64,000 bases of DNA from Pseudomonas synxantha BG33R (GCF_000263715.2 NZ_CM001514.1:2404936-2468935), one strand, 5' to 3'. Counted from the stretch's first letter, positions 43,158 through 52,974 are shown. A program made the numbers and translations. Notes: generated from the letters alone by a model not told the origin.

Positions 43158-44944
43158 GCGCCTGCGCCTCCCAAATAGGCTTCAAGCACGGCGGGGTTGT
43201 TTTGCACTTCTTCAGGCAGGCCCTGGGCGATGGGCTGGCCGAACTCCATGACCACCACGCGATCCACCAGGCCCATGACGAAGTCCATATCGTGCTCTAC
43301 CAGCAGGATCGCCATGCCTTCTGCGCGCAGGCGCCTGAGCAAGGCGGCCAGGGCCTGTTTTTCCTGAAGGCGCAGGCCCGCAGCAGGTTCGTCCAGCAGC
43401 AACAGGCAAGGGTCGGCGCACAGGGCGCGGGCGATTTCGAGGATGCGTTGCTGGCCTAACGCAAGGCTTGCGGCGTCCTCCTGCACCGCGTCACCCAGGC
43501 CGACCCGTTCCAGTTGATAGCGCGCCTCGGCCAGCAGTTGTTGTTCCTCGCCACGGTCCAGGTTCAGGCTGGCGGCAATCACCCCTTTGTGCCCGCGCAA
43601 GTGGGCGCCGAGGGCGGCGTTTTCCAGCACGCTCATCCCGGGCAGCAGTTTGACGTGCTGAAAGGTGCGGCTCATGCCCAGGCGGGCGACATGCCGCGAG
43701 GTTTTGCCATTGATCGGCTGGCCCTTGAAGTGGATATCGCCCGAGCTGGGCGTATCGACCCCCGACAACAGGTTGAACAGGGTGCTTTTGCCGGCGCCGT
43801 TAGGTCCGATCAGGGCGAGGATCTCCACGGCGTCGATATGCAGGTTCATCTGGTTGTTGGCGACGAGGCCGCCGTAGCGCTTGGTCACCTGGTTGGCCTG
43901 CAGGATGCGAGTGCCGTGTTCTGCCGCATCGCGACGCGGCAGGGCCTGGGATGGTGGGAGCTGCGCGGTGCGTGTGCGGCCCTTGAGCCATCTGCCCAGC
44001 CACGGCGTCAGGCCACCCGGCGCGCAGTGCATCAGCAGCACGATCAGGATGCCGAAGACGATGGTCTCGTAGTTGCCGCCGTCGCCCAGCAGGTGGGGCA
44101 GCCAATCTTGCAGCCATTCCTTGAGCACGGTGAGGATGCCCGCGCCCAGCAATGCGCCCCAGATACTCGCCACACCACCGATCAACGCCATGAACAGGTA
44201 ATCGATGCCCATCCCCAGGCCGAACGGGGTCGGGTTGACGAAGCGCTGGGTGTGGGCGTACAGCCAGCCTGACACGGCGGCAAACAGCGCGGCGATGACA
44301 AAGATCACCATCTTTGACCGGAAGGTGTTGACCCCCATGGATTCGGCCATCAACTGGCCGCCCTTGAGCGCCCGGATTGCTCGGCCTTCGCGGGAGTCGA
44401 GGAGGTTGTGGGTGATCAGCATCGCGGCGCCCAGCACCAGCCAGATCAGGTAGAACATGTCTTCACCCTGGTCCAGGGAGATCCCGCCGAGGGTAATGGC
44501 CGGCAGGCCGCCGACACCAGTATGGCCGCCCAGGGGTTCCAGGGTGCCGAACAGGTAATAGAGCGAAAGCCCCCAGGCGATGGTGCCCAGTGGCAGGTAG
44601 TGCCCGGACAGGCGCAGGGTCATGGCGCCCAGCATCAGCGCCACAGTCACCGTCAGCGCCACGCCCACCAGCAGCGTCAGCCACGGCGAGGCGCTTGCCC
44701 ATTGCAGCCAGGTCGGCAGTTGGTCGGCGGTAGTCAGCCATGCCGTGGTGTAGGCCCCAAGGCCGACAAAAGCGGCCTGGCCAAAGCTGGTCATGCCGCC
44801 GACCCCGGTCAACAGCATCAGGCCAAGTACCACCAGGGCATACAGGCCGATGTAGTTGAGCAAGGTCACATAGTAGGGGGCGAGTACCAGCGGTGCCAGG
44901 CCCAGCAGGACGATCAACCCGAGGATCAGGTAGCGTGGTTTCAT
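43154..44944 (-). CDS. Fused Liv permease-ATPase (LivM-LivG)
   Basis: A 596-residue fusion. Residues 1 to about 325 are a LivM permease with multiple helices ([38 protein letters not shown], and the [13 protein letters not shown] coupling loop). After a short linker ([14 protein letters not shown]) residues 345-596 are a LivG ATPase with [24 protein letters not shown] and [11 protein letters not shown]. Most Liv systems encode these separately. The start ATG 44944 overlaps the livH stop (ATGA); the open frame upstream of it is a shadow within livH. In place of a branched-chain amino acid, an aromatic substrate such as indole-3-acetate is likely from context. Confidence 0.88.
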   Translation of the reverse strand: MKPRYLILGLIVLLGLAPLVLAPYYVTLLNYIGLYALVVLGLMLLTGVGGMTSFGQAAFVGLGAYTTAWLTTADQLPTWLQWASASPWLTLLVGVALTVTVALMLGAMTLRLSGHYLPLGTIAWGLSLYYLFGTLEPLGGHTGVGGLPAITLGGISLDQGEDMFYLIWLVLGAAMLITHNLLDSREGRAIRALKGGQLMAESMGVNTFRSKMVIFVIAALFAAVSGWLYAHTQRFVNPTPFGLGMGIDYLFMALIGGVASIWGALLGAGILTVLKEWLQDWLPHLLGDGGNYETIVFGILIVLLMHCAPGGLTPWLGRWLKGRTRTAQLPPSQALPRRDAAEHGTRILQANQVTKRYGGLVANNQMNLHIDAVEILALIGPNGAGKSTLFNLLSGVDTPSSGDIHFKGQPINGKTSRHVARLGMSRTFQHVKLLPGMSVLENAALGAHLRGHKGVIAASLNLDRGEEQQLLAEARYQLERVGLGDAVQEDAASLALGQQRILEIARALCADPCLLLLDEPAAGLRLQEKQALAALLRRLRAEGMAILLVEHDMDFVMGLVDRVVVMEFGQPIAQGLPEEVQNNPAVLEAYLGGAGA

Positions 44945-45978
44945 TCGTGTTCCTCCACGTGACGGCTGGTGAGGGAGCGCCACAGCAGGAACGGAATGAT
45001 CAGGGTAAAGACGATCACCTCCTTGTAGGCGCTGGCCCAGAACATCGAGAAGGCTTCGATCAGGCCCACCGCGAGGGCGCCGAGGGCCGCCACCGGGTAG
45101 CTGACCAGTCCGCCCATGATGGCGCCGACAAAGCCCTTGAGGCTGATGATGAAGCCTGAGTCGAAGTACAGCGTGGTGATGGGTGCGATCAGAATCCCGG
45201 ACAGGGTGCCGATCAGCGCCGCGAGGACGAAGGTGCTCTTGCCGGCCATTTCCGGGGAAATCCCCATCAGGCGCGCACCCATGCGATTCACCGCCGTGGC
45301 GCGCAGGGCCTTGCCGTACAGGGTGCGTTCGAAGAATACAAACAGGCCGATGATCAAGCCCAGGGATGCGGCGATGATCCACAGCGTCTGGCTATTGAGC
45401 GCCACCGGTCCCAGTTCCAGGCCTTGTTCGGAGAAGGGCCGGGTACGCGCACCTTCCGGGCCGAACAACAGCAGGCCCAGGCCCACCAGGCTCACATGCA
45501 CCGCAATCGAGACGATCAGCAACACCAGCGAGCTGGCCGAGGCGATGGGTTGGAAGGCCAGTCGATAGATCAACGGCCCCAACGGCACGACCAACGCCAG
45601 GGTCAGCAGGGCCTGCAATGCCATGGGCAGTTGTGCCAGCGGCAGGTTGTTGACCAGGCCCACCATCGCCGCCGCGTAGGCGATCTTTACCAGGCTCTTG
45701 CGCGGCAAGCGCCAGGCGTGGGGGCGGCGGATCGAGGCGAGCAGGTCGAGTGCGCCATCGAGCAGGGTCAGGGCCAGCAGCAGCCAGACCAGTGCAGTGG
45801 GCTGGCCCGCTTGCAGGCTGGCCATGGTCAGGGCGCCATAGGTGACGAACTCACCCTGGGGGATCAACAGGATCCGGGTCACGGTAAACACCAGGAGAAT
45901 CGACAAGGCCAGCAGCGCATAAATGGCGCCATTGGTGATGCCGTCCTGGCCAAGCAGCAAGGCTATCTGGGCATTCAT
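44941..45978 (-). CDS. livH: Branched-chain-type ABC importer permease (LivH)
   Basis: A 345-residue inner-membrane protein with eight or more hydrophobic segments. It starts with the GITNGAIYALLALSILLVFT pattern typical of LivH and has the coupling region LRATAVNRMGARLMGISPEM near residue 230. It pairs with the LivM part of the next gene. It is about 50 residues longer than usual because of an insert rich in basic and hydrophobic residues around 80-120 (RRPHAWRLPRKSLVKIAYA). Confidence 0.9.
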   Translation of the reverse strand: MNAQIALLLGQDGITNGAIYALLALSILLVFTVTRILLIPQGEFVTYGALTMASLQAGQPTALVWLLLALTLLDGALDLLASIRRPHAWRLPRKSLVKIAYAAAMVGLVNNLPLAQLPMALQALLTLALVVPLGPLIYRLAFQPIASASSLVLLIVSIAVHVSLVGLGLLLFGPEGARTRPFSEQGLELGPVALNSQTLWIIAASLGLIIGLFVFFERTLYGKALRATAVNRMGARLMGISPEMAGKSTFVLAALIGTLSGILIAPITTLYFDSGFIISLKGFVGAIMGGLVSYPVAALGALAVGLIEAFSMFWASAYKEVIVFTLIIPFLLWRSLTSRHVEEHE

Positions 45979-46058
45979 AGGGCAACTCTTTGTACGGGGT
46001 CATCAGGCTTGCGGCGCCCGTCGGACACGGCTGGCCGAGCGGGCGATTGGGTGCACTC

Positions 46059-47207
46059 TCAGTCTTTGAGCAGGGTCCAGGTGCCATTTTTCACCTGGAT
46101 CAACTCCCGGCCTCGCTCATCGAACCCACTGTGGTCGTCCGGGGTCATGCTGTAGACCCCTTGGGTGCCCGCCAACTCATGGGTGCTTTCCAGGGCGTCA
46201 CGCAGCGCCCGGCGAAATTCCACAGTGCCCGGCGCGGCCTTGGCGGCAGCCAGGGGAATTGCGGCTTGCAGCAGCAGGCCGGCATCGAAGGTGTTGGCGC
46301 CGAAGGTGGCGGGTTTGCTGCCGTAGAGCTTCTGGTAGGCGGCGGTGTAGTCGGCGGCGATTTTCTTCGATGGATTGCTGTCGGGTATCTCATCGAGTAC
46401 CAGCATCAGGCTGGCGGCAAGAATCGTCCCTTCGACCTTCTTGCCGCCCAGCTTGAGGAAATCCGGGAGCGCCGCTCCATGGGTCTGGTAGACCTGGCCA
46501 CGGTAGCCCTGATCGAACAGCGTGGCCTGGGGCATTACGGCCGGGCTGCCGGGGGCCGCTACCAGTACCGCGTCGGGGCGTGCGGCGAGCACTTTCAGGC
46601 TTTGCCCGGTGATGGAGGTGTCCTGGCGCTGGAAACGTTCGTTGGCGACGATCTTGATCCCATGCTCGCTCGCCAGGGCTGTGGCCACCTTGGCCCAGTT
46701 CTCGCCGTATGGGTCGGCGGTGCCGATCAGGCCCAGGGTTTTCACCTCGTGGCGGGCCATGTGCTCGAACAGCGCCTTGGCGATCAGCTCGTCATTTTGC
46801 GTGGTCTTGAATACCCATTTCTTCTCTGCCGTCATCGGCAGGATCACCGCCGCGGTGCCCACAGGCGACAACAGCGGCACCTGGGCCTCGGCGACAAACG
46901 AGATCACCCCAATGGCGTTGGGCGAGCCGCTCGGGCCGATGATCGCATCCACTTTGTCTTCGCTGATCAGCTTCTTCAGGGCCTTGACCGTGGCTGTCGG
47001 GTCGCTGCCGTCGTCCAGCGCGATGTAGCGGATGGCCTGGTCTGCGACCTGGGTCGGCAGCAACGCCACGGTGTTTTTCTGCGGCACGCCGATCATGGCC
47101 AAAGGGCCTGCGGCCGAGGTGATCACGCCGATCGTGACTTGCGCCTGGGCCAGGGATGCGCAGGCGGCACTCAGTAGCAAGGTGGACACAGCTTTTTTCA
47201 AGAGCAT
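46059..47207 (-). CDS. Periplasmic substrate-binding protein of the Liv-type importer
   Basis: A 382-residue protein with a Sec signal peptide (cleavage after SLAQA) and the type I periplasmic fold of LivJ/K proteins: VTIGVITSAAGPLAMIGVPQ, DDGSDPTATVKALKKLISED and AIIGPSGSPNAIGVISFVAE. The ligand-contact pattern GPSGS differs from the leucine-binding proteins, so the ligand is probably an aromatic or other acid. It is divergent from iacH, separated by a 705-base regulatory region, which implies joint control with the iac genes. Confidence 0.88.
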   Translation of the reverse strand: MLLKKAVSTLLLSAACASLAQAQVTIGVITSAAGPLAMIGVPQKNTVALLPTQVADQAIRYIALDDGSDPTATVKALKKLISEDKVDAIIGPSGSPNAIGVISFVAEAQVPLLSPVGTAAVILPMTAEKKWVFKTTQNDELIAKALFEHMARHEVKTLGLIGTADPYGENWAKVATALASEHGIKIVANERFQRQDTSITGQSLKVLAARPDAVLVAAPGSPAVMPQATLFDQGYRGQVYQTHGAALPDFLKLGGKKVEGTILAASLMLVLDEIPDSNPSKKIAADYTAAYQKLYGSKPATFGANTFDAGLLLQAAIPLAAAKAAPGTVEFRRALRDALESTHELAGTQGVYSMTPDDHSGFDERGRELIQVKNGTWTLLKD

Positions 47208-47912
47208 GAAATTCTCCGAAGCATTGCAAGGCTAAGCAAGCGCCCGTCCCTCGGCCCGTCGCCGCTTGAACAGCGGTCGCGATGCGCGATGGAAGCGAGC
47301 CCTTGGCGGTTACCGCAACGGCGCGAGCCGCTGTTGATGGGCGAGTAGGGCGATAGCAGGTTGCATGCCAGAAAAATTCGGGACAGCTGTGTGAAGCAGG
47401 GTTTATCCCGGGTAGTGGTCGCTGTGTTTGTCGTTCCGGGGCGAGGCAAGCCAGCGGTATGCGAAGGCGCTAGCTCGCGGTTTTATCGCTGTTTTTTATG
47501 GTTTTTTAATCGAAAAAATATGCAAAAAATCAGAATTATTTCGATGGTTTTTGTTGCAAGAAAACAATCGGTAACTTTTCGTTTCTGCGTATTTTTTAAG
47601 ATTTTTTGTGCTTCAGGTAAACAGAAGTAAAGCGTTGTCGATGTTGTGGTTCTCTTTTATCTATTTAAAATATAAGTACATTTTATAATTTTTCGTTTGG
47701 ATTTTGCGTTTTTAAGAGTGTTGCCGAAATGCACGGCTCCGGTGCATCTCGTGGAAAATGTGCACCGAAAATACCCATATTTTAAAATAGATAATTCAAT
47801 TGACATTTCACGTAAATATTATGATTTTAGATTTAAGCGTTGGGCAGGGGTTGATCTGTCCAGTCCACTGACAGGCGACGCACAGGCGTCACAACATTGA
47901 GCGGGAGGTGGC
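47208..47912. promoter_or_regulatory. Divergent AT-rich regulatory region between liv and iac operons
   Basis: This 705-base region has no gene. Two groups of dyads stand out. ATCTATTTAAAATAT (47659-47673) is repeated in inverted form as ATATTTTAAAATAGAT (47777-47792). Between them ATGCAC (47729-47734) pairs with GTGCAT (47742-47747), and CGGTGCA (47740-47746) with TGCACCG (47761-47767). TTGACA at 47800 may be a -35 for iacH. These are candidate IacR or activator sites. The part from 47208 to 47470 is GC-rich with no visible feature. Confidence 0.6.
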
Positions 47913-49025
47913 ATGACTATCGTCGTCGAGCATATGGCGTTGGGGGGGAGTGGTCTGTCGGTGATGGTCAAGGACACGATCGACATCGCAGGCTTTGCAA
48001 CCCGTGCTGGCAGCCAGGCTTTGGAGAACGCAGCAGCGGCGCAGGAACATGCCCAAGTGGTCGAGGCCCTGCTCGCGGGCAACTGTCGGATTCTCGGCAA
48101 GACCAGCCTGCATGAGTTGGCCTTTGGCACCACCGGGATCAACCACTGGAGCGGCACCGCCGACAACCCGCTGTACCCCGGGTTGATTCCTGGCGGCTCC
48201 TCCAGTGGTTCGGCGGCGGCGGTTGCGGCAGGGCTGGTGGACTTCGCCCTGGGCACCGATACGGGTGGCTCGGTGCGTGTGCCGGCCGCCTGTTGTGGCG
48301 TGTTTGGCCTCAAGCCGACCTTTGGCCGGATCAGCCGTGCGGGGGTGATGCCCGGCGTCTCCAGCCTCGATTGTGTCGGCCCCTTTGCCGCCAGCATGGA
48401 ACTGTTGATCGCGGCCATGCAGGTCATTGACCCTGGGTTTATTGCCCAGTCCTGCCCACCCAATCTCAGCATCGGCGTGGTGCCCGTCACGGCGCACCCG
48501 CAGATCCTGCAAACCCTCGACGCGGCATTGGCCCGCAGCGGTTTTGCCCTGCACCCAACGCCGCTGCCTGGCATGGAGGCGGCCTACAACGCGGGCCTGG
48601 CCGTGATCAATCGTGAGACTTGGAACGCCTGTGGCCACCTGCTGCCCAGCGGCCTGCTGGGCGCGGACATCGCAGCACGCCTGCAAGCCGCGGCCTTGAC
48701 CAGCGACGAAGCACTGCAGCAGGCCGAACAGGTGTGCGAAGCGTTCACCCATGAGGTGGACGCGGCCCTGGCGCAGCACCCGATCCTGGCCTTGCCCACC
48801 CTGCCCGATTACCCCCTGCAAGTGGCACAGGCGGCAGACACCCGCGCCGCCATCGGCATGACCCACCTGGTGCGCCCCTTCAACCTCACCGGCCACCCGG
48901 CCCTGAGCCTGCCGCTGCAAGGTCCGAGTGGCCTGCCAGTGGGCCTGCAGCTGATCGCCGGCAAAGGCCAGGACGCGTTGTTGTGCGCCGTGGCCCTGAT
49001 GATTTCGCAACGCCTAGAACAATAA
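47913..49025 (+). CDS. iacH: Amidase-signature family protein IacH
   Basis: A 370-residue amidase. The Ser-cisSer-Lys triad is visible: Lys in SVMVKDTIDIAG, the cis-serine in GGSSSGSAAAVAAG and the nucleophile serine in LGTDTGGSVRVPAACC. It is the first gene of the block iacH-A-B-I-C-D-E-F-G, the order described for Pseudomonas indole-3-acetate degraders. Its suggested job is hydrolysis of a lactam or amide intermediate, but this is not firmly established. It is shorter than typical GatA-like amidases. The start ATG 47913 follows GGGAGG. Confidence 0.85.
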   Translation: MTIVVEHMALGGSGLSVMVKDTIDIAGFATRAGSQALENAAAAQEHAQVVEALLAGNCRILGKTSLHELAFGTTGINHWSGTADNPLYPGLIPGGSSSGSAAAVAAGLVDFALGTDTGGSVRVPAACCGVFGLKPTFGRISRAGVMPGVSSLDCVGPFAASMELLIAAMQVIDPGFIAQSCPPNLSIGVVPVTAHPQILQTLDAALARSGFALHPTPLPGMEAAYNAGLAVINRETWNACGHLLPSGLLGADIAARLQAAALTSDEALQQAEQVCEAFTHEVDAALAQHPILALPTLPDYPLQVAQAADTRAAIGMTHLVRPFNLTGHPALSLPLQGPSGLPVGLQLIAGKGQDALLCAVALMISQRLEQ

Positions 49026-49053
49026 CCAGCCTGATTCTTTTTGGAGGTATTCC

Positions 49054-50226
49054 ATGACTGCACTCCGTGCACAAAGTCCGAGGTCCGACCTGTCGATCAT
49101 CGACGGTGAAGACTTCCAGCAACTGTTGGATGACATCCGTCGGCGCGCGCGTAGCGGTGAGTTCGACCAGCAAAAACACATCAGTCAGGACATCATCGAG
49201 CGCTTCCGCACCCTGGGTGTGTATAGGGCCCTGGTACCCAAGCGTTTTGGCGGGGACGAGTGTTCGCCGGCGCAGTTCTGCCAGATGGTCGAAGACATTG
49301 CCCATGCCGACGGCTCCGCCGGCTGGGTCGCGAGTTTTGGCATGAGCCTGGTGTACCTCTCGGCCTTGCCCCTAGCGAGTATCGAGCAGGTTTACGCCAA
49401 CGGCCCGGATGTGGTGTTCGCCGGAGGGATCTTCCCGCCGCAACCGGCCGCGTTTGTCGACGGTGGCCTGGAGGTCAACGGGCGCTGGAAGTTCTCCAGC
49501 GGCTGCATGGGCGCCTCGTTGATCGGGGTCGGTATCGCCCCGAAAAATGGCGACATGCTCGGCCTGCCACGCATGGCCGTAATGCCCAGGGACAAGGTGC
49601 GCATCGAGCAGACCTGGGACGTGACCGGGCTGATCGGTACCGGCAGCCACGACCTGGTGGTCGAGGGCGTGGTGGTACCGGAGGAGTGGACGTTTGTGCG
49701 TGGCGGGCCGTCGAGCCTGACCGAGCCGTTGTTTCGCTACCCGTCGCTGTCGTTCGCCACCCAGGTGTTGTCGGTGGTCGGGCTGGGCGTGGCGCGTGCT
49801 GCACTGGATGAACTCAGTGGCATGGCCAATGGGCGCATTTCGGTGACTGGCGCGCCGTCCTTGTCCGATCGCCCCCTGGCCCAGGTGGAAGTGGCCAAGG
49901 CCGAGGCGGCCTTGCTTTCGGCGCGGGCCTGGTTCTACCAGGCCATCGATGATGCCTGGAGCAGCATCCTAGCCGGCGACCCGGTGTCGGTGGAACAAAC
50001 CAACCTGCTGCGCCTGTCGTCGACCCATGCCACCCGCGTGGCCGCTGATGTGGCGCGCACCGCGCAGATGCTCTCGGGGATGAGCGGGGTGTACCGCAGC
50101 AGCCCGCTGTCGCGCTTCGTCAACGACGCCCAGGTCATTACCCAGCACGCCTTTATGGGTGACATGACTTACCAAAGCGCCGGTGCGATTTTCTTCGGCA
50201 ACAAGCCGTTGCCCGGCTACCTGTGA
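49054..50226 (+). CDS. iacA: Indole-3-acetate monooxygenase component (acyl-CoA dehydrogenase fold)
   Basis: A 390-residue flavin-dependent monooxygenase with the acyl-CoA dehydrogenase fold: an N-terminal helical domain (ERFRTLGVYRALVPKRFGGD), HADGSAGWVASFGMSL, the beta domain (NGRWKFSSGCMGASLIGVG, TWDVTGLIGTGSHDLVVEG) and a helical C-terminus (QVITQHAFMGDMTYQSAG). IacA begins the pathway by hydroxylating the indole ring, using reduced flavin from IacG. TTGGAGG lies before the ATG. The catalytic base of true acyl-CoA dehydrogenases is not expected in this group. Confidence 0.88.
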   Translation: MTALRAQSPRSDLSIIDGEDFQQLLDDIRRRARSGEFDQQKHISQDIIERFRTLGVYRALVPKRFGGDECSPAQFCQMVEDIAHADGSAGWVASFGMSLVYLSALPLASIEQVYANGPDVVFAGGIFPPQPAAFVDGGLEVNGRWKFSSGCMGASLIGVGIAPKNGDMLGLPRMAVMPRDKVRIEQTWDVTGLIGTGSHDLVVEGVVVPEEWTFVRGGPSSLTEPLFRYPSLSFATQVLSVVGLGVARAALDELSGMANGRISVTGAPSLSDRPLAQVEVAKAEAALLSARAWFYQAIDDAWSSILAGDPVSVEQTNLLRLSSTHATRVAADVARTAQMLSGMSGVYRSSPLSRFVNDAQVITQHAFMGDMTYQSAGAIFFGNKPLPGYL

Positions 50227-50257
50227 CGTTCAATTCTCAAGAAAAAAGGTGACTGCA

Positions 50258-50617
50258 ATGAGCGATACCAAAGCCTTGCGCGTGCTGTTTTGCATGGGCA
50301 TCAATCAAAATTTCTTCGACGCGCCGCGGGACGAACAACTGCAAGTCTGGGCGGCGTTCAGCCAGATGTGGAATGGCATCCATGACCTGCCGGGCGTCAA
50401 GGTGTTCGGCAACATGGATGACGACCAGAGCATGGTCGGCCCGTCCACCGGCTATCCCTGGACCACCTACCTGCTGGCGGACGTGCCGGATATCGCCAGC
50501 GTGCATGCGGCCTGCAACCTGTTTCGCAGCACCCCGGTGGGGGACGGCACCTACAAGCTGTGGAAGTACTGCAAGGTCGAGGCCCGTACCGGCCGCGAAC
50601 TGATTATCCAGCGCTGA
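50258..50617 (+). CDS. iacB: IacB, small conserved protein of IAA catabolism
   Basis: A 119-residue protein beginning MSDTKALRVLFCMGINQNFF, with the conserved GYPWTTYLLADVPDIASVHA stretch. It matches the size, position (between iacA and iacI) and character of IacB, a protein of undefined biochemical role, possibly an alpha-beta-barrel fold. ATG 50258 follows AAAGGTG; the open frame back to 50183 overlaps iacA and is not used. Confidence 0.8.
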   Translation: MSDTKALRVLFCMGINQNFFDAPRDEQLQVWAAFSQMWNGIHDLPGVKVFGNMDDDQSMVGPSTGYPWTTYLLADVPDIASVHAACNLFRSTPVGDGTYKLWKYCKVEARTGRELIIQR

Positions 50618-50626
50618 GGCCCGGCC

Positions 50627-51151
50627 ATGAACGACCCACTCCAAACCCTGGAACAACGCCTGGACGCCCTGGAAAGTGCCAACGCCATCCGTGCCTGCAT
50701 GAACCGTTACATGCAGCTGTGCGACGACCTGGGCGCCCACTCGCCCCTGGACGAACTGGCCGGCCTGTTCACCCCCAGCGCGATCTGGGAAGGCAAGGGC
50801 AGCAAGTACCAGGAGGCCTTTGGTGGCTATCACGGGCGTGCGGCCATTCGCGGGATGTTTGCCACCTACATGGTCGAGCCCGCGCACTTTGCCCTCAACG
50901 TGCACTTCCTGACCAGCGAACAGATTGAGGTCCGGGGCCTGCAGGCCAGCGGTGCCTGGGTGATGTTGCAGACCTCGACCTTTGCCAGTGGCGCGTCCCA
51001 TTTGAACAGTGCACGCCTGAGCGTGACCTTCGAGTGTGAGGACGGCCAGTGGCGGATCGCCCATTTCCAGACCGAGAACCTGTTCAGCCGCCCCGTGAGC
51101 CTGTGGAACCACAGCGCCCGGTTGCCGGTGCCCCATAAGCCGGGTGAGTGA
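50627..51151 (+). CDS. iacI: IacI, SnoaL/NTF2-like protein of IAA catabolism
   Basis: A 174-residue protein of the SnoaL-like NTF2 fold: a long first helix (LDALESANAIRACMNRYMQL), DELAGLFTPSAIWEG, YHGRAAIRGMF and the end VTFECEDGQWRIAHFQTENLF split across strands. Proteins of this fold act as isomerases, hydrolases or dioxygenase-associated subunits. Its place after iacB matches iacI. It starts 9 bases after iacB. Confidence 0.8.
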   Translation: MNDPLQTLEQRLDALESANAIRACMNRYMQLCDDLGAHSPLDELAGLFTPSAIWEGKGSKYQEAFGGYHGRAAIRGMFATYMVEPAHFALNVHFLTSEQIEVRGLQASGAWVMLQTSTFASGASHLNSARLSVTFECEDGQWRIAHFQTENLFSRPVSLWNHSARLPVPHKPGE

Positions 51152-51198
51152 AACCCGCATTCAAGTGAGTCGGCCCGGTGGGTCGACGAGGAGACATC

Positions 51199-52485
51199 GT
51201 GAATAACCTGATTCAAGCCGTGAACCTTGAAAGTTGCCCGTCCGAACGCGTCCTGCCGGACCGGGTGCACACGTCGCTGTACACCGATGCGCAAGTCTTC
51301 GACCAGGAGCTGGAGAAGATTTTCTACAAGACCTGGATCTGGGTGGGCCACGTCAGTGAAATTCCCGATGCGGGCAGCTACAAGACCACCTACGTCGGCA
51401 AGCAGCCGGTGATTGTGGTGCGTGACCGCAAGCAGGCGATCCATGTGCTGCTCAACCGTTGCCGCCACCGCGCCGCGACGGTGTGCGAGCACAAGAAGGG
51501 CAAGACCAACAGCTTCGTCTGCCCCTACCACGGCTGGAGCTACGCCCTCGACGGTTCGCTGCGTGGCGTGCCCCATCCGGAGAGTTACGCCGACATGCTG
51601 GACAAGGGTGAGCACCCCTTGGTGAGCCTGCGGGTCGAGCAATACGCGGGGATGATTTTTGCCACTTTCAACGATGCCATCGAGCCGTTGGAAGACTTTC
51701 TCGGTGCGGCGAAAAAATGGATGGATCTGTTTATGAAACAGGGCTGTGGCTACCCGATCAAGGTCGCCGGAGAACACCGCTTCCGCTTCCCCGGCAACTG
51801 GAAAATCCAGCTGGAAAACACCACCGACGCCTACCACTTCCCGTTGGTGCACAAGTCGTTCCTGTCGTCGGTGGATAAGCAGACCGAAGAAATGCTCAAT
51901 TTTGTCGGCGGCAGCGGTTATGTCGAGGACCTGGGCAACGGCCATAGCGTGATGGTGATGATCCCCGACCTGATCGACCTGGAAGCCAACCTTGAGTTGC
52001 CGATCCCGGCGCGTTTCGAAGAACTGGCCGGGCAACTGCGCGAAGAAGGGCATGACGAGCAAGCAGTGCGGCGCATCGTCCGCGCCGTGGGCGGCTCGGG
52101 GTTCAACCTCAATCTGTTCCCCAACATCGCGTGCTCGATGGCGTTCTTCCGGGTGCTGCAACCGATTGCCGTGGACGAGACCGAGATCCACCACGCAGTG
52201 ATCACCATGGACGGCGGCCCGGCGGTCGCCAACCGCTACCGCTTGCGCCTGCATGAGTACTTCCAGGGGCCGATGGGCTTTGGCACGCCAGACGACTCCG
52301 AGGCGTGGGAGCGGGTGCAGAAGGGCGCCAGTGCCGGCACCGACCTGTGGGTCATGCTCAATCGCGGCCTGGCGGGCGAGCAGGCCAGCACCGATGGCCT
52401 GGTCAGTGATGTCAGCGCCGAAACCGGCATGCGTGCCGGCTATCAGCAGTGGAAAAAAATGATGTCGGCCCAGGAGACCCAGTGA
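51199..52485 (+). CDS. iacC: Rieske ring-hydroxylating dioxygenase large subunit IacC
   Basis: A 428-residue alpha subunit. The Rieske cluster ligands are Cys88-x-His90 (NRCRHRAATVC) and Cys108-x-x-His111 (FVCPYHGWSYALDG). The mononuclear iron region is ENTTDAYHFPLVH with two histidines. It oxidises a late IAA intermediate to give catechol, with IacD as the small subunit and IacF as reductase. GTG 51199 is used because GAGGAG lies just before it. Overlap with iacD (TGATG) shows coupling. Confidence 0.9.
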   Translation: MNNLIQAVNLESCPSERVLPDRVHTSLYTDAQVFDQELEKIFYKTWIWVGHVSEIPDAGSYKTTYVGKQPVIVVRDRKQAIHVLLNRCRHRAATVCEHKKGKTNSFVCPYHGWSYALDGSLRGVPHPESYADMLDKGEHPLVSLRVEQYAGMIFATFNDAIEPLEDFLGAAKKWMDLFMKQGCGYPIKVAGEHRFRFPGNWKIQLENTTDAYHFPLVHKSFLSSVDKQTEEMLNFVGGSGYVEDLGNGHSVMVMIPDLIDLEANLELPIPARFEELAGQLREEGHDEQAVRRIVRAVGGSGFNLNLFPNIACSMAFFRVLQPIAVDETEIHHAVITMDGGPAVANRYRLRLHEYFQGPMGFGTPDDSEAWERVQKGASAGTDLWVMLNRGLAGEQASTDGLVSDVSAETGMRAGYQQWKKMMSAQETQ

Positions 52486-52964
52486 TGATCAACCTACAAC
52501 TGCTCAACCAGGCCAGCGCTTTTATCTGGCAAGAAGCGGACATGCTCGATCACGGTGAGTTTGAATCATGGCTGGCGCTCTGGACCCAGGATGCGACCTA
52601 CATCATCCCCATCGACCCGCTGGAAACCGACTTTGAGAACACCCTCAACTATGCCTATGACGACCATCACATGCGCCAGTTGCGGGTCACACGCCTGACC
52701 AGCGGCGAGTCGATTTCCACCACGCCACGGGCGCGCACCGTGCGCACGCTGTCACGGTTTTGCCTGCTCGCCGATGACGGCAAAACCGTCACCGTGCGCT
52801 GCGCACAGAACCTGCGCGAATGCCGCAAGGACGTGCTCAAGCACTACACCGCCGATATCACGTTCGAGCTGCTGCGTGACGGCGACAGTTTCAAGATCCA
52901 GCGCAAGCTGATCCACCTGATCAACTCCACCGACACCCTCGCCGGTATCGGTTACATCCTGTGA
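52485..52964 (+). CDS. iacD: Ring-hydroxylating dioxygenase small subunit IacD
   Basis: A 159-residue beta subunit with the NTF2-like fold: ASAFIWQEADMLDHGEFESW, LALWTQDATYIIPID, RTVRTLSRFCLL and a C-terminus reading FKIQRKLIHLINSTDTL. It has no cofactor and shapes the oxygenase trimer. It starts on the last base of the iacC stop codon. Confidence 0.88.
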   Translation: MINLQLLNQASAFIWQEADMLDHGEFESWLALWTQDATYIIPIDPLETDFENTLNYAYDDHHMRQLRVTRLTSGESISTTPRARTVRTLSRFCLLADDGKTVTVRCAQNLRECRKDVLKHYTADITFELLRDGDSFKIQRKLIHLINSTDTLAGIGYIL

Positions 52965-52974
52965 GGGCGCCGGC

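Noticed and set aside
43154..45382. A 742-residue product starting at 45382
   Set aside because: The first 146 codons lie within livH in another frame and are arginine/proline/histidine-rich. The real LivM start is ATG 44944, which overlaps the livH stop.
47889..49010. A 373-codon open frame on the minus strand opposite iacH
   Set aside because: No domain, and high Arg/Gln/His content. The amidase on the plus strand has its full catalytic triad.
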